From a bacterium (GTDB taxonomy: Bacteria; Patescibacteriota; Gracilibacteria; JAUYGZ01; DAOVYC01), in assembly GCA_030635805.1 (NCBI GenBank), contig DAOVYC010000037.1, forward strand, positions 1 to 6,522: 6,522 nucleotides of DNA, written 5' to 3'. This document shows, one piece after another, positions 5,279 to 6,522 of the stretch. The notes beneath the pieces are model-generated. The model was given only the letters and a program-made list of their open reading frames with translations. It ran no database searches and was not told the DNA's origin. Position 1 is the stretch's first letter; each line of letters opens with the position of its first letter. A program made the translations under genes and the position numbers.

Positions 5279-6279
5279 TGGACTACACGAAGCAACTCAC
5301 AGGGTTTCTGGATAACTGTTTGACGGGGACGAACTTCAGTAATTTAGGGGAAAGATATAAAGGAAAGGTGAGGGATTGTTATGTACAGGAAGAACATTCT
5401 TCGGCTTTACTCAGAACCTGCGGGACTCAAAGAATTTTGGTGACAACGGATAGGCAAAGTGCTTTTGATCAGGTTTTAGGATTGATTCCGTGCAAGGGGC
5501 AGGCCTTAAATCAATTAGCGGTATGGTGGTTCGATAAAACAAAAGATATTGTCGATAATCACTTAAAAGATGTTCCGGATCCGAATGTGATGGTTTGTAA
5601 AAATGTGAAAACATTTCCGATAGAAATGGTAATCCGAGGATATATGACAGGTAGTACGTCTACGTCGGTTTGGACTGTTTATAATAACGGAGATCGGGAA
5701 TATTGCGGGAACGTGTTGCCGGAAGGGATGAAGAAAAATGAGCCTTTTGCGGAGCCGATTATTACGCCAACGACGAAGGATGAGGAGCATGATGAGAAAA
5801 TATCACCGAAGGAGATTGTGGAACAAGGACTGGCAACACAAGAGCAATGGGATGAGCTGGAGCGTATTACGCGAGCGCTTTTTGCGCGAGGACAAGAGAT
5901 TGCGGGGAAAGGAGGCTTGATTCTGGTGGATACCAAGTATGAGTTTGGAATAGACGGGGAAGGGGGGATTGTTCTCATTGATGAGATTCATACGCCGGAT
6001 TCTTCCCGCTTCTGGGTGGCGGATACGTATGAAAAGCGATTTTTGGCTGGTGAAGAACCTGAGAATTTTGATAAGGAATTCCTGAGGCTTTGGTACAGGG
6101 GCAAATGTGATCCATATAAAGATCCATTACCAAAAATGCCGGATGAGTTTAGGGTTCAGGTAGCGCAGAGATATATAGATGCATATGAGAAGCTGACCAG
6201 AAAGGAATTTGAATTTCCGAAAATTGATGAGGATATAATAAAGAGGATTGAGGGGAATTTGGAGGGGTATGTTGTTTAG
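5278..6279 (+). CDS. purC: Phosphoribosylaminoimidazole-succinocarboxamide synthase (SAICAR synthetase)
   Basis: PurC joins CAIR and aspartate with ATP to make SAICAR in cytoplasmic purine synthesis. Motifs in order are the nucleotide-binding YKGKVRDCY (27-35), TTDRQSAFD (56-64), signature 1 FPIEMVIRGYMTGS (113-126), signature 2 LVDTKYEFG (216-224) and DEIHTPDSSRFW (235-246). At 333 residues it is of the long type (about 300) rather than the short bacterial type (about 240), and none of these motifs is damaged. The ATG at 5278 leaves the normal N-terminal lead-in before GKVRD and directly follows a 7-base repeat. Residues 37-50 look like an extra segment between GKVRDCYVQ and RILVTTDR, where the family usually has only a few residues. 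No other pur gene is nearby, so the window does not show whether the organism makes purines fully or only converts an intermediate. Confidence 0.96.
   Translation: MDYTKQLTGFLDNCLTGTNFSNLGERYKGKVRDCYVQEEHSSALLRTCGTQRILVTTDRQSAFDQVLGLIPCKGQALNQLAVWWFDKTKDIVDNHLKDVPDPNVMVCKNVKTFPIEMVIRGYMTGSTSTSVWTVYNNGDREYCGNVLPEGMKKNEPFAEPIITPTTKDEEHDEKISPKEIVEQGLATQEQWDELERITRALFARGQEIAGKGGLILVDTKYEFGIDGEGGIVLIDEIHTPDSSRFWVADTYEKRFLAGEEPENFDKEFLRLWYRGKCDPYKDPLPKMPDEFRVQVAQRYIDAYEKLTRKEFEFPKIDEDIIKRIEGNLEGYVV
5386..5427. repeat. Probable repeat-derived in-frame insertion inside purC
   Basis: This segment encodes EEHSSALLRTCGTQ and extends the loop between the PurC GKVRD motif and the next strand. Its core, cattcttcggctttactcag (5395-5414), resembles the palindromic repeat type with arms CATTCT and AGAATG that I remember as dispersed in many environmental genomes. 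Here the right arm has decayed to AGAACCTG. The reading frame stays open. Confidence 0.4.
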
Positions 6280-6322
6280 ATTGTTGGTGGCGGGACTTTT
6301 GCTTTTGGGTTTTTTGTGCTAG
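6269..6322 (+). CDS. Possible 17-residue hydrophobic peptide overlapping the purC end
   Basis: An ATG at 6269 opens MLFRLLVAGLLLLGFLC with a stop at 6320-6322, overlapping the last 11 bases of purC in another frame. GGAGGGG at 6261-6267 is the best Shine-Dalgarno-like sequence near any start in the window, although its spacing is short. The peptide looks like a bare signal or membrane helix. It may be chance in a T-rich gap, and coding is unproven. Confidence 0.2.
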   Translation: MLFRLLVAGLLLLGFLC

Positions 6323-6350
6323 TTTATTGCCGATTATCTTAATAAGTATT

Positions 6351-6522
6351 ATGGATAATGATCGTCTGAAAAAACTAGAAGCTTTGAAGGAAAAGAGCAT
6401 GTCTGTTTTTGCGGAAAGGTTTGAGCGGACTCACTCTTTGGAGCGAGCCTTTAGCGAAAAAGAGGGTAAGAAGGTAGTGGTGGCAGGGAGAATTATGACG
6501 ATGCGGGAGATGGGAAAATTAG
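6351..6522 (+). CDS. lysS: Lysyl-tRNA synthetase, class II, N-terminal 57 residues (cut by window edge)
   Basis: LysRS charges tRNA-Lys with lysine in the cytoplasm. The visible part begins MDNDRLKKLEALKEK and continues FAERFERTHSLERAF, the usual N-terminal helix of class II LysRS. VVVAGRIMTMREMGKL then starts the OB-fold anticodon-binding domain, where bacterial enzymes typically have a VAGR..s.R.mGK motif. The frame is open to the last base and the catalytic domain lies beyond the window. The ATG at 6351 gives the expected length of N-terminal helix, and no Shine-Dalgarno precedes it. It lies 71 bases after purC on the same strand, in a T-rich gap without a GC hairpin, so read-through from purC is possible. 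Confidence 0.88.
   Translation, partial: MDNDRLKKLEALKEKSMSVFAERFERTHSLERAFSEKEGKKVVVAGRIMTMREMGKL

Overview
The window looks like part of a small-genome bacterium of the Candidate Phyla Radiation (Patescibacteria, probably a Parcubacteria-type lineage). This is inferred from moderate-to-low GC, genes mostly without Shine-Dalgarno sequences, a CPR-style solitary conjugation-type ATPase, a long-form PurC, and many short iterated repeats in the gaps. No marker gene that would fix the taxon is present.

Layout from the left. Bases 1-94 are GC-rich and do not belong with what follows; they abut an N-terminally truncated murC (95-946, +). A two-way hairpin terminator separates murC from a convergent membrane-anchored DsbA-like thiol oxidoreductase (999-1736, -). 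A tRNA with anticodon CAT (1795-1870, -) and a broken, near-identical tRNA copy (1896-1955, -) follow, with a plausible sigma70-type promoter and flanking hairpins. A large TraG/VirD4-like P-loop ATPase (2055-4595, -) fills the centre. A hairpin-rich divergent gap (4596-4882) leads to three + strand genes: a 97-residue three-helix membrane protein (4883-5176), purC (5278-6279) and the start of lysS (6351 to the window edge).

The genes do not form one pathway. murC serves peptidoglycan precursor synthesis, the DsbA-like protein oxidises exported proteins, the ATPase fits DNA or macromolecule transport at the cytoplasmic membrane, purC is one purine step, and lysS and the tRNA serve translation.

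The most unusual features are in the DNA between genes. Tandem tracts with a 7-base period but unrelated sequences sit at five gene boundaries. Others are the tRNA relic whose anticodon arm has become a perfect palindrome, a probable repeat-derived in-frame insertion in PurC, and a likely chimeric junction at the left end. I see no clear undescribed defence or mobile system.
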